In this document: one piece after another, positions 9,805 through 22,624 of the stretch | Layout of the letters: the number at the start of each line of letters is the position of its first letter | How positions within the stretch are numbered: the first letter of the stretch is position 1 | Source of the DNA: Syncephalastrum monosporum B8922 | Taxonomy: Eukaryota > Mucoromycota > Mucoromycetes > Mucorales > Syncephalastraceae | Length of the DNA stretch: 46,004 nt | Direction of reading: 5' to 3' | NCBI GenBank assembly: GCA_000697355.1 | Contig: JNEN01000781.1 | Span: 1 to 46,004 of the forward strand | Notes under the pieces: model-generated | The model's input: only the letters and a program-made list of their open reading frames with translations | Told to the model about the DNA's origin: nothing | Database searches by the model: none | Made by a program: the position numbers and the translations under genes

Positions 9805-11773
9805 CTACAGTCCTCTTTTGCTCCCGTGACGAAACTTAACAGTAACACGGCTGCTCTGCACATTGCAATTGGTGACGTGTTGGTAGTAGGTGACAGGTGG
9901 ACACGCGGAGGTTATACACTTGTAGACGCTCTCGCCAACGGATTTGCCTTCATACCATGCACCGTGAAGATAGCCATAGTAGTCGGACGAGGTCGCCTCG
10001 CCCGCAAACCACAGGCGCGGATGGCTGGGCGGGAGTGGGGCGCGCACATTGTCGTGGTGCTGGGTGGACATGCCCACTGGCCAGTTGGAATACGAGCCAT
10101 GGAAGAGGGGGTTGCTTAGCCACCGTGGAAAGAGGATCTCGGTGGGACGGGTCACGTTTTGGTCCGGGAACATGGTTCGCAGGACATCGGTAATTTCGGT
10201 GGCCACCTGGTCATTTGTCATACGTTCGATGCGGGCTGACTCCTTGAAAGTTGTTGTCACCATTAAAATGTTACTGTCAGCGCCACGGGACTGGAGACCT
10301 CCATAGACCGAAAGATAGCCTGGCGCATTAAGGTTCTGCCATACTGTGTAGTATCCAGTCCGCTCCGTCCTGTTGTTAGCATACAGAGCAAACTACAGGG
10401 CCATGGGTATGAACATATGAGTTTGATATGCACCTTATGGGACAGATACCTGCCAATCGCCCCAGAACTTGTGGTCGAATTTAAGAAATATCTTTGTATA
10501 CGTGGTCATGTGAAAGCTGAAGAGAGCTTCACGTTTCCATGCTGGGAAGGGTGGGTGAAATCGGATGCTCTTGCTTTGCAGTACACCTAGCCTTATAGTC
10601 GAATCTTACGGATGAGTATAGCGATAAACAGAGCCCTTTTTTTTAAATACTTACGAAAAAGTACAGATGGCGAACTCAGCGGTGATGTTGTGACCGCGAT
10701 CAGTCTTAACCGTAACGCTGCGGTCATTATAGTGAATATCGGTGACGCGGGTATTGAGGAGCAGACGCGGGTCATTTGGCTCCAGGATTTCGGCCGCTTC
10801 ACTTTTGAGGATATGATTAAATCCTCGTGTATCGACAACAAACTCATTGCCAAAAGGAAAGACGCCGGTCGTCATGTCTGACGTGCCCGTTGCATAGTCG
10901 AGCGAGGCCATCTCGGCCGGCTCGGCGAGTTCCCAGTCGATGGCGAAATATTCGACCGCAGCTTTCAGAGGTGTATCTGGCTCCCAATCCAGCAGCCGCA
11001 AGGCGGATCGGCTCGACAAGTCGACTTCGTTGCGTTCCAATCGGTCATCTGAAAGAAAAAGGAAAGAGAATGCACACGTGAGATAAAGTTTTGATCCTTG
11101 TTATTCGGCTGTAACCTGCAAACGTCACCATGTCCTCCATGGTATTGGCAAACGCCTCATTGATTTGTGCGCCTTCACCATACGCCACTTCACCCTGATC
11201 GTCAAAAAACCACAGGTCCTTTTTATCATTGGGAACAGATTTGAGCCCATGACGTGTCGCGAGCTTATATATAGGGTTGGCGCCTTTGCCATAAATCTAT
11301 CAGCACAGAAATGTCATACATATAGGGAGTCACAATCGGAACATGGAGAAAGAGGATCTATAGGGCAACGAATTGTGTCCTCGTTCGTGCGCATGCATCC
11401 ACAAAGTAAACAGGAGTTCGACTTACCCAGTTGGCACCGAGTTCAACTCGGTCATCTCCAAAATCAGCGTGCTGGACGCGACCTATTATGCATGGATGAT
11501 ATAGTGTACTTGCGGCTCCACGAGTGTCGCACAAGTAGATACCGTGGTTCTTTACGTACCTCCCACAAAGGATTGGGCATCAACCATTATAAAATCACTG
11601 ATTCCGTGTCGAGCTAGTATACGGGCAGCCGATACACCGGCGGCACCTGCACCAAGGATCACGACCTGCGTATGCATCGTTGTCTGATTACTGCTGCTAT
11701 TATTGCCCAGGACAAGAGCCCATGTCCATGTGAAAAACATGAGCACGCAGTAAATTTGTAGGGACATTGCCAT
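9805..11773 (-). CDS. FAD-dependent amine (polyamine) oxidase, secretory
   Basis: Six exons: 11773-11560, 11482-11427, 11296-11116, 11048-10655, 10591-10450 and 10392-9805, giving 524 aa. All junctions are GT-AG and in phase. An in-frame ATG at 11803 would add ten residues. Residues 1-25 or so form a signal peptide (LQIYCVLMFFTWTWALVLG) followed by an N-glycosylation-like NNSSSN. The Rossmann FAD motif VVILGAGAAGVSAARILA comes next, then the GGR-type turn made by splicing, VELGANW, and the C-terminal FAD signature LWFAGEATSSDYYGYLHGAW. This layout is that of the flavin amine oxidase family, nearest to plant and fungal polyamine oxidases, which oxidise spermine or spermidine and release H2O2. 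The exact substrate cannot be read from the sequence. It stands alone with no obvious pathway partner nearby. Confidence 0.9.
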
Positions 11774-11803
11774 TAGGAGAGCTTTAACAGCGTGAAAGCA
11801 CAC

Positions 11804-12589
11804 GCAGAAGGGCTAAGAATGTAAAGAGAAGAGGAAGAAGAGAAAAGACAGGGCAGCGATTGATGTGGCTATCTTCATAAGTTTTATATTACTATTTTTT
11901 GTAAGCCATGTCCCCCTATCTTTGTTGCAGGACGGGGCGATACCGCTCTGTATCATCGGACTTGAGATGTGTCCTTTTTTCTTTTTGCATGGCCCTTTAT
12001 ATCCATCACACGACCTCGAGTAAATAAGCATTGTTCATGCTTTCCCACGCTGGCACATGGCATTATACAGACACGTAGATCAGGGACAGCCATTATATGT
12101 GCTACATCAATCTCATGGCTTCTCCTCCGTAGGCTGGACTGATAAACAAGGCACACGCAATATTGAATTCTGAGATAAATGATATTTATTGGGATTGCGG
12201 GAGGGGGGGAAGCGTTGCGGCTCTTTCTCATTAAAAGTTAACGGGTGAGGGTATGATCGGGAAAGGGAAGAAAATAAAAAGGTATGTAAGAAAAAGAAGT
12301 TGATAATGCTGAAACTCGTATGGCCAGTGACATATGAACATATATATAAGAAAAAAGTGCCTATGGATGCGCCGAGGGATAGTTGATGGATGGATGGGGG
12401 AGACATGGACAAAAAGAAAAAAGAATAAACAGTGGATCAAGCATATAAATAAAGATCGGGACAACAGAAAAGAAAAGAAACATAAACAAATAAAAATAGT
12501 GCCGTGACGATGAAAGGATGACAAGGGAGCGGGCGGGGGGAATGGTTGTTCAGAGAAATAATAATAATAAATGAGATGAGAAAAGGGTA
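11804..12589. other. Intergenic between amine oxidase start and Ste12 stop
   Basis: This 786-base stretch contains the amine oxidase promoter (its translation start is at the left end) and the 3' flank of the Ste12 gene. It is AT- and purine-rich with no credible ORF. Confidence 0.5.
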
Positions 12590-15345
12590 TTAGACCAGAG
12601 CCATGGTGACATCGGTGGGAGCCACGAAAGGAGTGTAAGGCATCTGGTCCTGATAAGGCAGGCCATGGTCAAACATGGGCTGCTCATAGTAAGCCGATTC
12701 CTGATTCATCGGCATAGGATCGTAGGTTGCCAGGTGAGGATATATGCCGGCAGTGGCATAAGGCTGGTCCGCGTCATGGTAGGTGAATGGGAACGTATCC
12801 GGCTTGAAAGGTGAAAGCAGCGTCACCGGGTAGGAAGGCTCCAGCAGACCAGGATACATGGCCTGCTGGTGCTGGTGCTGGTGCTGGTGCTGCTGGTGCT
12901 GCTGATCGGCGATCCAGTCATACGTAGGATGGCCGAGTCGTAGACCAGGACCAGTGGTGGTGGATGGCACGGCAGGGGCAGGGGGAGCATACAAATGGGT
13001 GCCGAGTTGCATGGCAGCCGAAGGTGAGGAAGCCGTCGACGAGTCGTCGTCTGAGCTGGTGCGCGCACGCAGGTGAGAGGACGACGAAGACGAGTACACG
13101 GGCAAGAGGTCAGCTTCCTGCAGGTCGACGTCGAGGTTGGGGCTCAACGTGCTGCAGCGGCTGCTGTTACTGTTGCATAAGTTGTCACTCTGTTGTTGTG
13201 GCTGTTGCCAGGTATCGTACGTCGTCGGGGAATGATCAAATACGGGCTTGGTATGGTCGAGCTGCGGTGTAAAGTGCGGTTCTTCCATGAATTCTTCCTG
13301 GCGAAACACATTGTGCAACTTTTGGTGCTGCTCGAGCAACGATGCCTGCAAGAAGCGCTTGCCGCACAAAGAGCACATGAGCGGCTGGGTGGAATGCGCT
13401 CGCAGATGACCATCGAACCTCTCTAGCTGATGGAAGAGTTGGCCGCACGATTGTTGCGGGCAGGTGTACGTACGCTCCGACTCGGGCCATTGCTGCCGAC
13501 CAGGCGCGGGCGTGTTAGAAAAGCCCGCAGCTGCAGCAGCCATCGCCAGACGACTCGATGACAGAGTAGTGTTGGACGCAGACGAAACGGTAGACGACAC
13601 CGACGCGGCCGAGGTATGTTGGTGCTGGTGCTGGTGCTGGTGCTGGTGCTGGTGCTGGTGCTGGTGCTGGTGCTGGTGCTGAGACTGAGGCTGAGGCTGA
13701 GGCTGCTTATACGGTGCAACCGACGCCGACGGGCGGTTGACCTGGCGACGCACACGCTCTGGGCCGCCTGCTGAATGAACCTGGTTATTCTGCTGACGAG
13801 TCGATATGGCCAGGGATGGCACTGGTTCGGCGCCCGATGACGTCGAGGCCGCACGACGACGGCGTTGCTTGTACGTCGGCGAGCCGTCAAACAACGAGAG
13901 CGATCCAAAGATAGCCTTCGTCTTTTTCAACGCATTGGTGTCCAGCGAGCGCGATGAGTTACTGGAGGACGTAGGGCTTCGTGGCTGCTGCTGCTGCTGC
14001 TGGTTGGTTTGAGAAGAAGGTGCAGTCGGAGGGCGGGCAACAGGGTCATTGCGGCCGCGGTGCGCGAGATCAGGAACGCCAAAGGCCTGGATGGGAGTGA
14101 CGGTCGAGTATAGCGTGGCGCGCGCATGATGGAGAGTCGATGGCAGACGGCGCTGCTGCTGCGTGGGCGAGGGCGGGAGCGACGTACGGGGCCGCTGCGG
14201 TTGTTGCGGTTGACCACGCAAGCGGGGCTGGGTCGTCTGCTCGTGATCCATCGGTTGATGATGGCTCAACGCACGATAGCCATGGACGTTGCGCTGAGGG
14301 GAGGCAGGGGCAGACGGCGGGCGCGGGTGATGTTGGTGACCGACCGAGGCCGGACCCGAATTCACGCGTGATCGACGGATCGACGGCGTCGTCGTCGTCG
14401 TCGCTTTTCCTCGTTCGGCTGCCATCGGACCGGGTCCGCGCGGATGCATCGTAGTGCCTATTTTATACCACAAATTTAGATGCACGCGCACTATACACAA
14501 AAAAATCTGGGGTAGTCTGTCGCTGTTTATAGCTTACCATTCCCCAAAGTCGTAGGACGAGCCGGCGTGGGTACACATCGTGAGGCATCCTCTTCCAGGA
14601 CAGACGCTGCAGCGGCGTGCAGCGAGGCCGATTTGCGAAGCTGATCGAAAAGTTCTTGTGTGGACTCAAGCGAAGTAGACGTGGCTGGCTCAGCAACCGC
14701 CACCGACGTCGGGTCCATGTCGACCTTTTCACGTTTGAGATCACGCTCGAGTGCATCAAGAAACAGGCGATCATGCGGAACGGAGTACCAGTAAAAGACT
14801 TTCTGCTTCTTCTGGGTGCGAATGCAATTGTTCTTGTACAGCATGTCGAGAAGCTCCGACTTGGGTTCCTCCAGACGAGCATCCGTGCCTGGCTTGAGGT
14901 TGCGGAGGTCACTGAAAATGCCCTCCTCGAATTTCTTGGCGTTGGTGACAGGCCTACCGAACGCGTGGAAGCGATACGTGAGGGAGCGCACAATGTCCGT
15001 GCCGGTGATGAAGTACAGGCCGTCATAGAGCACGCAGGACATCTCTTCCCCCGTCGGCAGCTTGAACCGCTTTATGGTCATACCATCGTCCCAATTATCG
15101 GGCGCCATGGCCAAAAAGTACTTTAGCTCATCAATCTGAGCCAAGCGCTCCGCCGTGTTGCTGTTCGTGGGTGCAGCCAGTCCGGCCGTCGAAGGCTGCT
15201 GTTGCGACTGTTGCTGTTGCTGTTGCTGTTGTTGGATGTTCCCAGTTGCGTTATGAGTGTTCAATGGCATAGTAGGTACATGTTTATTGGCGGAATAAAC
15301 ACGCGGTCCCAACAGAGTCGTTGGGTTTGCTTTGACGGTTGTCAT
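12590..15345 (-). CDS. ste12: Ste12-type transcription factor (STE homeodomain-like plus two C2H2 fingers)
   Basis: Two exons, 15345-14538 and 14457-12590, give 891 aa. Intron 14458-14537 (GTAAGC...AAATAG) joins the STE exon to a long second exon in phase. The STE DNA-binding domain spans about residues 75-195 and includes LYFITGTDIVRSLTYRFHAF, EEGIFSDLRNLKPGTDA, NNCIRTQKKQKVFYWYSV and HDRLFLDALERDLKREK. The second exon has long Gln, Pro and His-Gln tracts and then two C2H2 fingers (CPQQSCGQLFHQLERFDGHLRAH and CSLCGKRFLQASLLEQHQKLH, quoted in part). STE plus C-terminal C2H2 is the layout of filamentous-fungal Ste12/SteA; budding-yeast Ste12 lacks the fingers. Known role: the nuclear factor at the end of the mating and invasive-growth MAPK pathway. 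The start is the first ATG of the open frame. Confidence 0.93.
13621..13680 (+). repeat. (GGTGCT)10 coding microsatellite
   Basis: Ten perfect GGTGCT units. On the gene strand they encode ten alternating His-Gln pairs in the Ste12 linker between the STE domain and the zinc fingers. A shorter, interrupted version occurs at about 12861-12905 in the same exon. Confidence 0.95.
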
Positions 15346-18300
15346 CAATGATGAATCTTTTGCACCTCAGGAGCTCAAAAAATGCGATACAGGGAAGAAA
15401 AAAAGGAACAGGAAAAGAGAAAAAAGGATAAAATAAAATAGAAGGAAGGGGTACACCTCCAACGAAATAAAAGAAAATTGCGGGAAAGGAAGAGAGAAGA
15501 GGCGAGAGAAAAAAAAAAGAAGAGAGGGCGGGTCATATATGATCTGCGAGTGATTAAAAAAGGACGGACGGAGGCCAACCGCCTTGCAGTTGAGTGCTCA
15601 AAATTGGCGAAGAGGCGGCAGGCGGGCAAAAAACTAAATAGGAGATGCACTTTAGGACACGCACAAAGGATAAAAAAAAAAAAGGGGGGGGGGGAGACAC
15701 AAGAGTGGGGTTCGGGGAGTGTATCTGTGTCTATACATACGTGTGTATGTGTACATAATTACGGATGAACATCTTGCTGTGGGGGGGGGGGAGGAGCAAG
15801 AAAAAAAATTGAGGGGGAAGACGAACCAACAGCCACTATGTAGTGCAGCATAACACCTTCACCAGCATCAAGACAAAATTGTGCGATAGTATACAGCGGC
15901 AAGCAGCCACGCCGGCAGCACAGCACATAGCAGCGTAGCGCACAGCAGCACGCACACCCACGTATATTGTTTTTTCTTCTTTCGCCCAAGCAAGCGGGAT
16001 ACTGGTTCTCAAAAAGTACATGCATAAAAAGAGGATGATTTGCGTCGAGCAGGCAGTTTAGCATGCATCAAAAATAAATGGTTTAAATTCTGGCCACTCA
16101 TGACGCTTCCACTCCATCCGTATGCCAACATGTCATCACTACATATTCCCAATGCCGCATTTGTTGCCATGAGTGGCAACTCTTTCTCTTCAACCGAATC
16201 TCATCTTCAGCAGATGTGTGTACTCTGCCTTGTCCTGATTCGTGCGTGCGCGCCATTTTTTTCCCAAAATTTTTTGGGCGCCCCTATTAACCCAAGACCA
16301 CACATAACCCTTGGACGGTTCTGATTTTATCCTTATTTAGGTAGCTAAATTCACTCTTGCCTTGAGCCTGTCCATGTTCTATGGATAATGCCACACTCAC
16401 CACATTATTCTTTTTTGTTGTGATTGGCCCGCGGGGCGGATGCGGTGTGGTGCGGTGAATAGGTCAGCGGGGGGACACACACACGCACGAGGGTCCATCA
16501 TCAGCACAGTCATAGATGCATTTAGGATCGGATACCTTTCCGTCCTACCATCAGCCATCCTACTTTTCGCTTCCTTTGGATGCTGAAAAGAACGCAGCGT
16601 TAGTATAGAATCCCTGTAGTGGATGTGAATGAGGAGGGTGATACTCTAGATTTGTATTATTTTCTTGCACGAACGTCGATTTCTATATTTTTTTTACGTG
16701 TCGACTCCCTGAGAAAAGAGGTGTGCCTAAACAACGTTGATGTTGTATATGTATACGCAAATACTTTTACGTCTCCTGCATCTGGCACAGGCTTCTTGCA
16801 GCGCCAGAAGGAAAAGGCAAGAAGCATGCGCAACCCTATGGAGATTTCTCCCAGGTAAAAAAAAAAAAAAAAAAAAAAAGGCGTACATGGCCAGTAATGC
16901 TTTACGGCGTTTGCTAAAAAGAATTTGACAAGCACCATGGAAGGAGGCGCTCCTGAACTCTGTTTAAACTCTCTCCACTTGTGAGGTCGGTGCCTCAAAA
17001 AATAAAAGTGTTAGGACCCTTTTTGGCACAAGTCATTCACATATACATATACAAACATAGTAATACACAAATACATACACGCAATGTTCGCTCTGCCATA
17101 GGTTGATTTTATGTGAACTCGCTAAAAAAGCTTTCCGTCCATCATCTGATCAACAGATGTCTTTATGTGTTCTTCTTTCAATGATGTATCATCAAGTTAC
17201 AAAGGACGTAGGTCTTCCAAACTACAACGTCATGTGCTCAATGTGTGTGGGGCAGATAAATACCCTCGCGTTTCCTAGCTTGAGAAGGGAAGGGACTGGA
17301 AGGGGTGTATGGCTCTTTGGGGAAGCGGAGCAGACGGAGAGGTATTCAAGGACTGTCATTCGTTCCGATTTGAACACCGGACGGAACGGACGGAAAAGTA
17401 AGAGTGATGTGCTACGCATCTCATCATTATGGTGCCTGATAATGCTATCGCTGGTATACTAATGTGTCTTTTTGCGGCAACTGCTGTTTGTCCTCCCCAA
17501 ACCAAAGTTTTTCAAGCCTATATTCTGATCTCATCTCGCTGAAGGTGCATGACTGAGATAGGTCATTGTATGATATCAAATATGCAGAAGAAAATCGAAG
17601 GGAACAGAATAAGCGCGTACCTACGTCGAAGCAAGTGCGTGCGCGGGGAATATATTTCACTCTATCAGTCGAGCGCTAAGCAGCGCTGGTTTTTCCCCAA
17701 TCACAAATAAATGACAAGCTATATGGGACTTCTCCGTGTGGTGATGGAAGCACGTAACGTAGCACTTTCATTCTGGTTATCGTCAGCAGGTGCAGCACAC
17801 TGCTATTAAACGTGTTACACCTCGCACCCTGTACACTACAGAAGCGCGCCAATCTATGAAGAGAACGCGCCTCATGTTTGGATCCCGCTGATTGGTGTAT
17901 GTTTTTAATAATTTACCTCTTTCTTCTACCCTATTTTATTCAAAAATCAATGTATGCAGGCAAACGAAAGTGGTAAGCCGGTATCAAATCAGTCCGCTTC
18001 AAGCCGCCTGACCGACTGGTATTTTGGTAATACAATGGCAAGGGAAAGAGAGGCGTCAATCATGATACGCGATCGGCTTGTATCCCGCTTTTTTAAATTC
18101 ATACCAGTCCGCTTTGAGGCTGAATTAGAAAAAAAAAGAAGACGGCGCCTATCTCAGTATGTCTGTGGGCCAGCATGAAAACAATGTCACCTTTTGCGCG
18201 GCCATGAGAAACACGACATGTCTTTATTGTGTAAATAAATAGATATGCACCAAGCGCAAATCCTGGGTTTTTAGTAAGGTCAAGCACTTTACGTCGTGGA

Positions 18301-19862
18301 TGCCAAGTTCTACGGAGTCTTCTTAGTCAGGTATGGAACAGATCTCACCGATTTATGTTTAAGGAAGGTCCACCACGATGATAGACGGGATTTCGAAATC
18401 GTGACTATATCAACATTGCCAGGCAGTCGTTTGTGTGTTTGCATATACACTTTCAAAGAGGGTCGGTCGGACGAATGCTCCCTTTTTGTTGGATGGATTT
18501 AATTGTACTACTTTGCGCACACAGAGAGCACCTTGCAATATAGAGATTGCGTGTCCAGAACTTACAAACTCGTCCGTGTACAAACCTGTATGCGTTGAGA
18601 GCGTCGACCGGGGTTTCCGCCTAGCTCCGGTACAGCCGACAGTCACAAATCTGGACAAACAGATTCGTTATGACGTCGGTCCAGTGCAAATTTCACTACA
18701 CGTATTGCTATACATGTACGATACGCCGCTTCTACCTCTTTTTCGAGTAGGCATGTCATAGTCGTTATGCTGGTCTATGTCAAGCCAGGTATAACTCCAT
18801 GAAGCAGATAGGTTCATTACTCCAGCATATGTTATACGCCACATCTGCCTGTGATTTGAAGTAAATTTCTCAAAAGTGGAAGAAACGAGCTACTAAAAGC
18901 CGACTCTTTATTTCAGCCATGTTGCATTGTGCCAATTTTTACTTATTCATTCTGTGTCCCAAAGAGGCTAAGCATCCATTGCTGTAGCTCCTTGCTGATG
19001 TAAACAGTTACACCGACTGCAAGTGAGGAACCACGCGTCGCTGTGCTCACCATATGGCTGCATGTATTTGGGCGTTTAGCGTTGGCAAATTGATGAGGTC
19101 TGTATTCATACAAGGCTTAACACCGCACCCGACGTCGGTCCGACCTGGACACAGGCATACAGGCATACAGGCATACAGGCATACAGGCATACAGGCATAC
19201 AGGCACACAGGCACACAGGCACACATAGATCGTTATTTCTACCAAAGCATAACCCTTCAAGGAGCATATCATGGTACTCGCCGCTTATTTTTCTCTCTCC
19301 GGTTGTGCCATGCGAACCGAAGGATATCTCTTCATTTTTCATTATCATGCCTCTTTCGGACCTAAAGCGATGTGGATGCCAGCTTTAGTGTCTCTGTTAG
19401 TATCTATTGTATATTTAGTACAAGCGCGTCATAGAAAGAATCTACAGATAGGAAAAAAAAAAAAAAAGAACGGGAAAAGGATTCAACCCCTGACCAGAAT
19501 TTGGACGGGTTCACCATTGCTTTGCACTTTATTATTATATCCGTCTCCTGCTTCTGTGCCTTTCTTTTTTTCTTTTGTAATATCTTATACATATAATCAT
19601 ATAATCATACCAGCACACGTCTACTCTCGCACTTCCACTTTCTTTAACTTTTATATTGCTTTCTATTTGGCAAGCGGACCTCTCCCTCTCCCTGTGTCTG
19701 TGCATAAAGTAGTCCACGTTTCCCTGCTTGACCTCTTTCCTCTCTCATTTTGGTTTTCTTCCTGACTTACTTTCTCCCTCATTTTGCTTTCTGATTCCTG
19801 ACGATCCATAGCATCATTCACTTTCATTCATACAACTTCGACTGCAAAGGAGACATCAGACG
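15346..19862. other. 4.5 kb gene-free divergent intergenic region
   Basis: The largest gap in the window separates the starts of Ste12 (minus) and the PAK kinase (plus). Contents are purine-rich leader sequence (15370-15560), A- and G-homopolymer runs (15670-15692, 15781-15792, 16858-16879), a small perfect hairpin (16163-16180), an 8-base minisatellite (19152-19223) and T-rich sequence before the kinase. ORFs here are short and have no family resemblance. An unrecognised noncoding RNA or small fast-evolving gene cannot be excluded. Confidence 0.5.
19152..19223 (+). repeat. 8-base minisatellite (CAGGCATA)6(CAGGCACA)3
   Basis: Six perfect CAGGCATA units (19152-19199) are followed by three CAGGCACA units (19200-19223), so a single T-to-C variant has spread through one end of the array. 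It is noncoding and lies about 640 bases upstream of the kinase start. Confidence 0.95.
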
Positions 19863-22624
19863 ATGGCGGAGATCAAAAAGGACGGATACTTGCAAGTGAA
19901 AGAGGATGGTTTACGTGCTTGGATATGGTCCAAGCGGTATGTCGTACTGAGAGAACAGACCCTGACTTTCCACCGAAATGAGGTAACCCTAAAGATAGGA
20001 CTTGCATATATTCACCATCCATGTATTTATTGATTATCTACGTCTTTATTGTGTAATATTCTGTTGTATCCTGTTGTATCCATTGTCTGCAGCAAACAGG
20101 CCAATGCGTTGCATTGATATTCTTAAAAGAGATCAGCTCGGTTACCCGTGCAGAGCTGAAATCCCACTGCTTCGAGCTCGGCACAAAGAATAAGACGTAC
20201 TACCTATCCTGCAAAGGAGACGAGGAGCTGTATTCATGGATGGATGAGATCTACAATGTAAGCCGCCGAAAGATAATTAGTAATGTACGCTAGCCCACAC
20301 TCACGATGGCGATAGCGGTCACCGCTCGGTGCTTCAGGGCCGACTAATTTTGTGCACAAAATCCATGTCGACTTCGACCCCCTCACCGGCGCATTTACGG
20401 TAGTGTCTCCTTGCCTTATGCATGCTGATGCATAGGTGTGCTGACAGTATCGTCCTCTTGCCACAGGGCCTGCCGGATCAATGGAATGCCCTCCTCAAGG
20501 GCTCCAAAATTACAGCCGAAGACGCAGCCAAGAACCCCCAAGCCGTGCTCGAGGCGCTCGAATTTTACACAGAGCAGACACGCCGTGACAAGGAAGCTTA
20601 TTGTGAGGAATCCTGGAGCGAGAAGTCGGTATCGGCACGAGAAGAAGCCAAACCCCATCCGAGCCGTTCTACACCTGCCCCTAGACATGTTCGACCTCCA
20701 CCTACCCGACCTGCACGCCCCCCTCTACCCACCGATCAAGTGAAGACGAAGGCTTCTGAAAAGGATGTCCAAGCCCTAATGGACAGTTTAAAAGTCCAGG
20801 TATGACTACTGTGTGCTGTCTGTTCCATTGTATAAGTTAATCGTGCACCCATTCGGCTATAGACAGCCACAGCCGCAGAAGGCTTGAAGAAAGACGCTTC
20901 CGCTGGCCATCCCGTCGTAAACAACAAAGTACCGCGGCCATCGACGCACAGGACCCCACCAACGCCGCACCCCTCCCTGCCGCAAGGCGGGGTCACGGCA
21001 CAGCCCAACCCAGCCACGCCTGCTGCGATTCCTGCACTGCCTAAGCGCGATCCCAAGCCGACCTCAGAACAGCGTATTCGTTTCGAGCGAGAAAAAGAGA
21101 AGCTCAAGGAAGCCGCGGTTGTCTTGAATCGAAAGAGCCTGGAGCAGCGCACGCGCCGAGAGCAAGAGCGACGACGACAACATCAACATCAACATCAACA
21201 GCGACAGCAACAGCCACAGGAGCAGGAGCAGCTGCATCGACGGAAAGAGCAAGGCGACCGTGACCAGTCTGGATTGGAAGAACCCACGAAGAGGCGGCCC
21301 ACGCCCAAACCACAAGCATCGACACCTGTATCGCAGAGCACGAACGAGAAGAAGAAAGAGAAAGAACATACAGCGCAGCCAAAACCAACAACAAAGGCGT
21401 CAGGATCGTCTGGGAAGCAACAAGGCCATCATACGACCACAACGTCGGACGTGCAGGTTATGGAGAGACTTCGCTCGGCCGTGTCTCCAGGTAACCCACA
21501 GACACTCTACAAGCGAATCCGAAGAATTGGTCAAGGGTAACGAATACCATTTTATGTGGTGTCAAACTGGCTTCTGAATATATCTATTTTTTATCCTTTA
21601 GAGCATCTGGCCATGTGTACCTCGCAACGCAACATAGCTCGAACGCTAAAGTAGCCATTAAGGAAATGGATTTAGCAAAGCAACACAGGCTGGACCTGAT
21701 TGTAAACGAGATTGTAATCATGAAGGAGTCACGGCACGAGAATATCGTCAACTTTCTGGATTCATACCTCGTTCGGAACGACCTCTGGGTTGTGATGGAG
21801 TACATGGAAGGCGGCGCTTTGACAGACGTGATAGAGAACAATACAATGACTGAGCAGCAGATTGCTACTGTCTGTGTCGAGGTGAGTTGAAAACATGGCA
21901 AAGTGTGCGTGTACATATTTAGAACGAGGGCTTACAACCTCTATCCTAGACGACCAAGGGCCTGAATCATTTGCATTCACATAATATCATTCACCGGGAC
22001 ATCAAATCAGATAATGTTCTACTCAACTTCAACGGTCAGGTTAAGATCAGTGAGTGTCTCGGCTTTTCGTCTTGATACAATCCTCATTTCTTTTTCCCAT
22101 AAAAAAGGTGATTTTGGCTATTGCGCCAAGTTGACGGATCAGCGCAACAAACGCGCGACGATGGTGGGCACACCGTACTGGGTAAGAACGCATGCTTATA
22201 AGTAGACCATTGGGAAACAAAATCTGACCATTGATAGATGGCGCCTGAGGTGGTCAAGCAAAAGGAGTATGGGGCAAAAGTAGACATTTGGTCGCTAGGT
22301 ATTATGGCCATCGAAATGATTGAGAGCGAACCGCCTTATTTGGACGAGGAGCCGTTAAAGGCACTGTATCTCATTGCGACTAACGGGACGCCTGCACTCA
22401 AGGCGCCCGAAAAACTCTCGCAGGACCTCAAAAGCTTTCTGGCAGTGTGTCTCTGTGTTGATGTGAAGTCGCGTGCAACGGCAACCGAGCTTTTACAGGT
22501 AAAAAATGAAAATGTGTTTGACCCTATCTGGCACAGCTGACCTGCGATACAATAGCACAACTTTTTAAAGAGGGCCAGCTCAATTGAAACACTTCCCAGT
22601 TTGCTCCGTTTCAAGAGTAAATAA
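19863..22624 (+). CDS. PAK-family Ser/Thr kinase, Cla4 type (PH-CRIB-kinase)
   Basis: Ten exons: 19863-19982, 20093-20257, 20316-20399, 20467-20799, 20863-21536, 21602-21881, 21950-22049, 22108-22181, 22238-22498 and 22556-22624; 719 aa with all phases consistent. A PH domain covers about residues 5-95 ([20 protein letters not shown]). A CRIB/p21-binding motif [20 protein letters not shown] at about 103-122 would bind Cdc42 or Rac-GTP. A Pro/Gln-rich charged linker runs to about 445. The kinase domain has GQGASG, VAIKEMD (K479), HRDIKSDN (D569), DFGYCAKL (D587) and GTPYWMAPEV. PH plus CRIB is the Cla4 arrangement rather than Ste20. Such kinases act on septins, polarity and MAPK signalling. 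Exon 3 uses the acceptor GCGATAG because the next one breaks the frame. Confidence 0.93.

Noticed and set aside
16163..16180. Perfect hairpin GTTGCCA-TGAG-TGGCAAC
   Set aside because: A seven-base stem alone is expected by chance in 46 kb and nothing around it supports a function.
17954..18178. 74-residue ORF in the 4.5 kb gap
   Set aside because: It spans sequence with partial direct repeats of CAGTCCGCTT and has no family signal or splice support.
19152..19223. Regular repeats considered as a CRISPR array
   Set aside because: Units are 8 bases with no spacers, and this is a nuclear fungal genome.
19480..19505. Minus-strand GGGGTTGAATCC similar to a tRNA B-box
   Set aside because: The key C of TTC is G, and no other arms fit.
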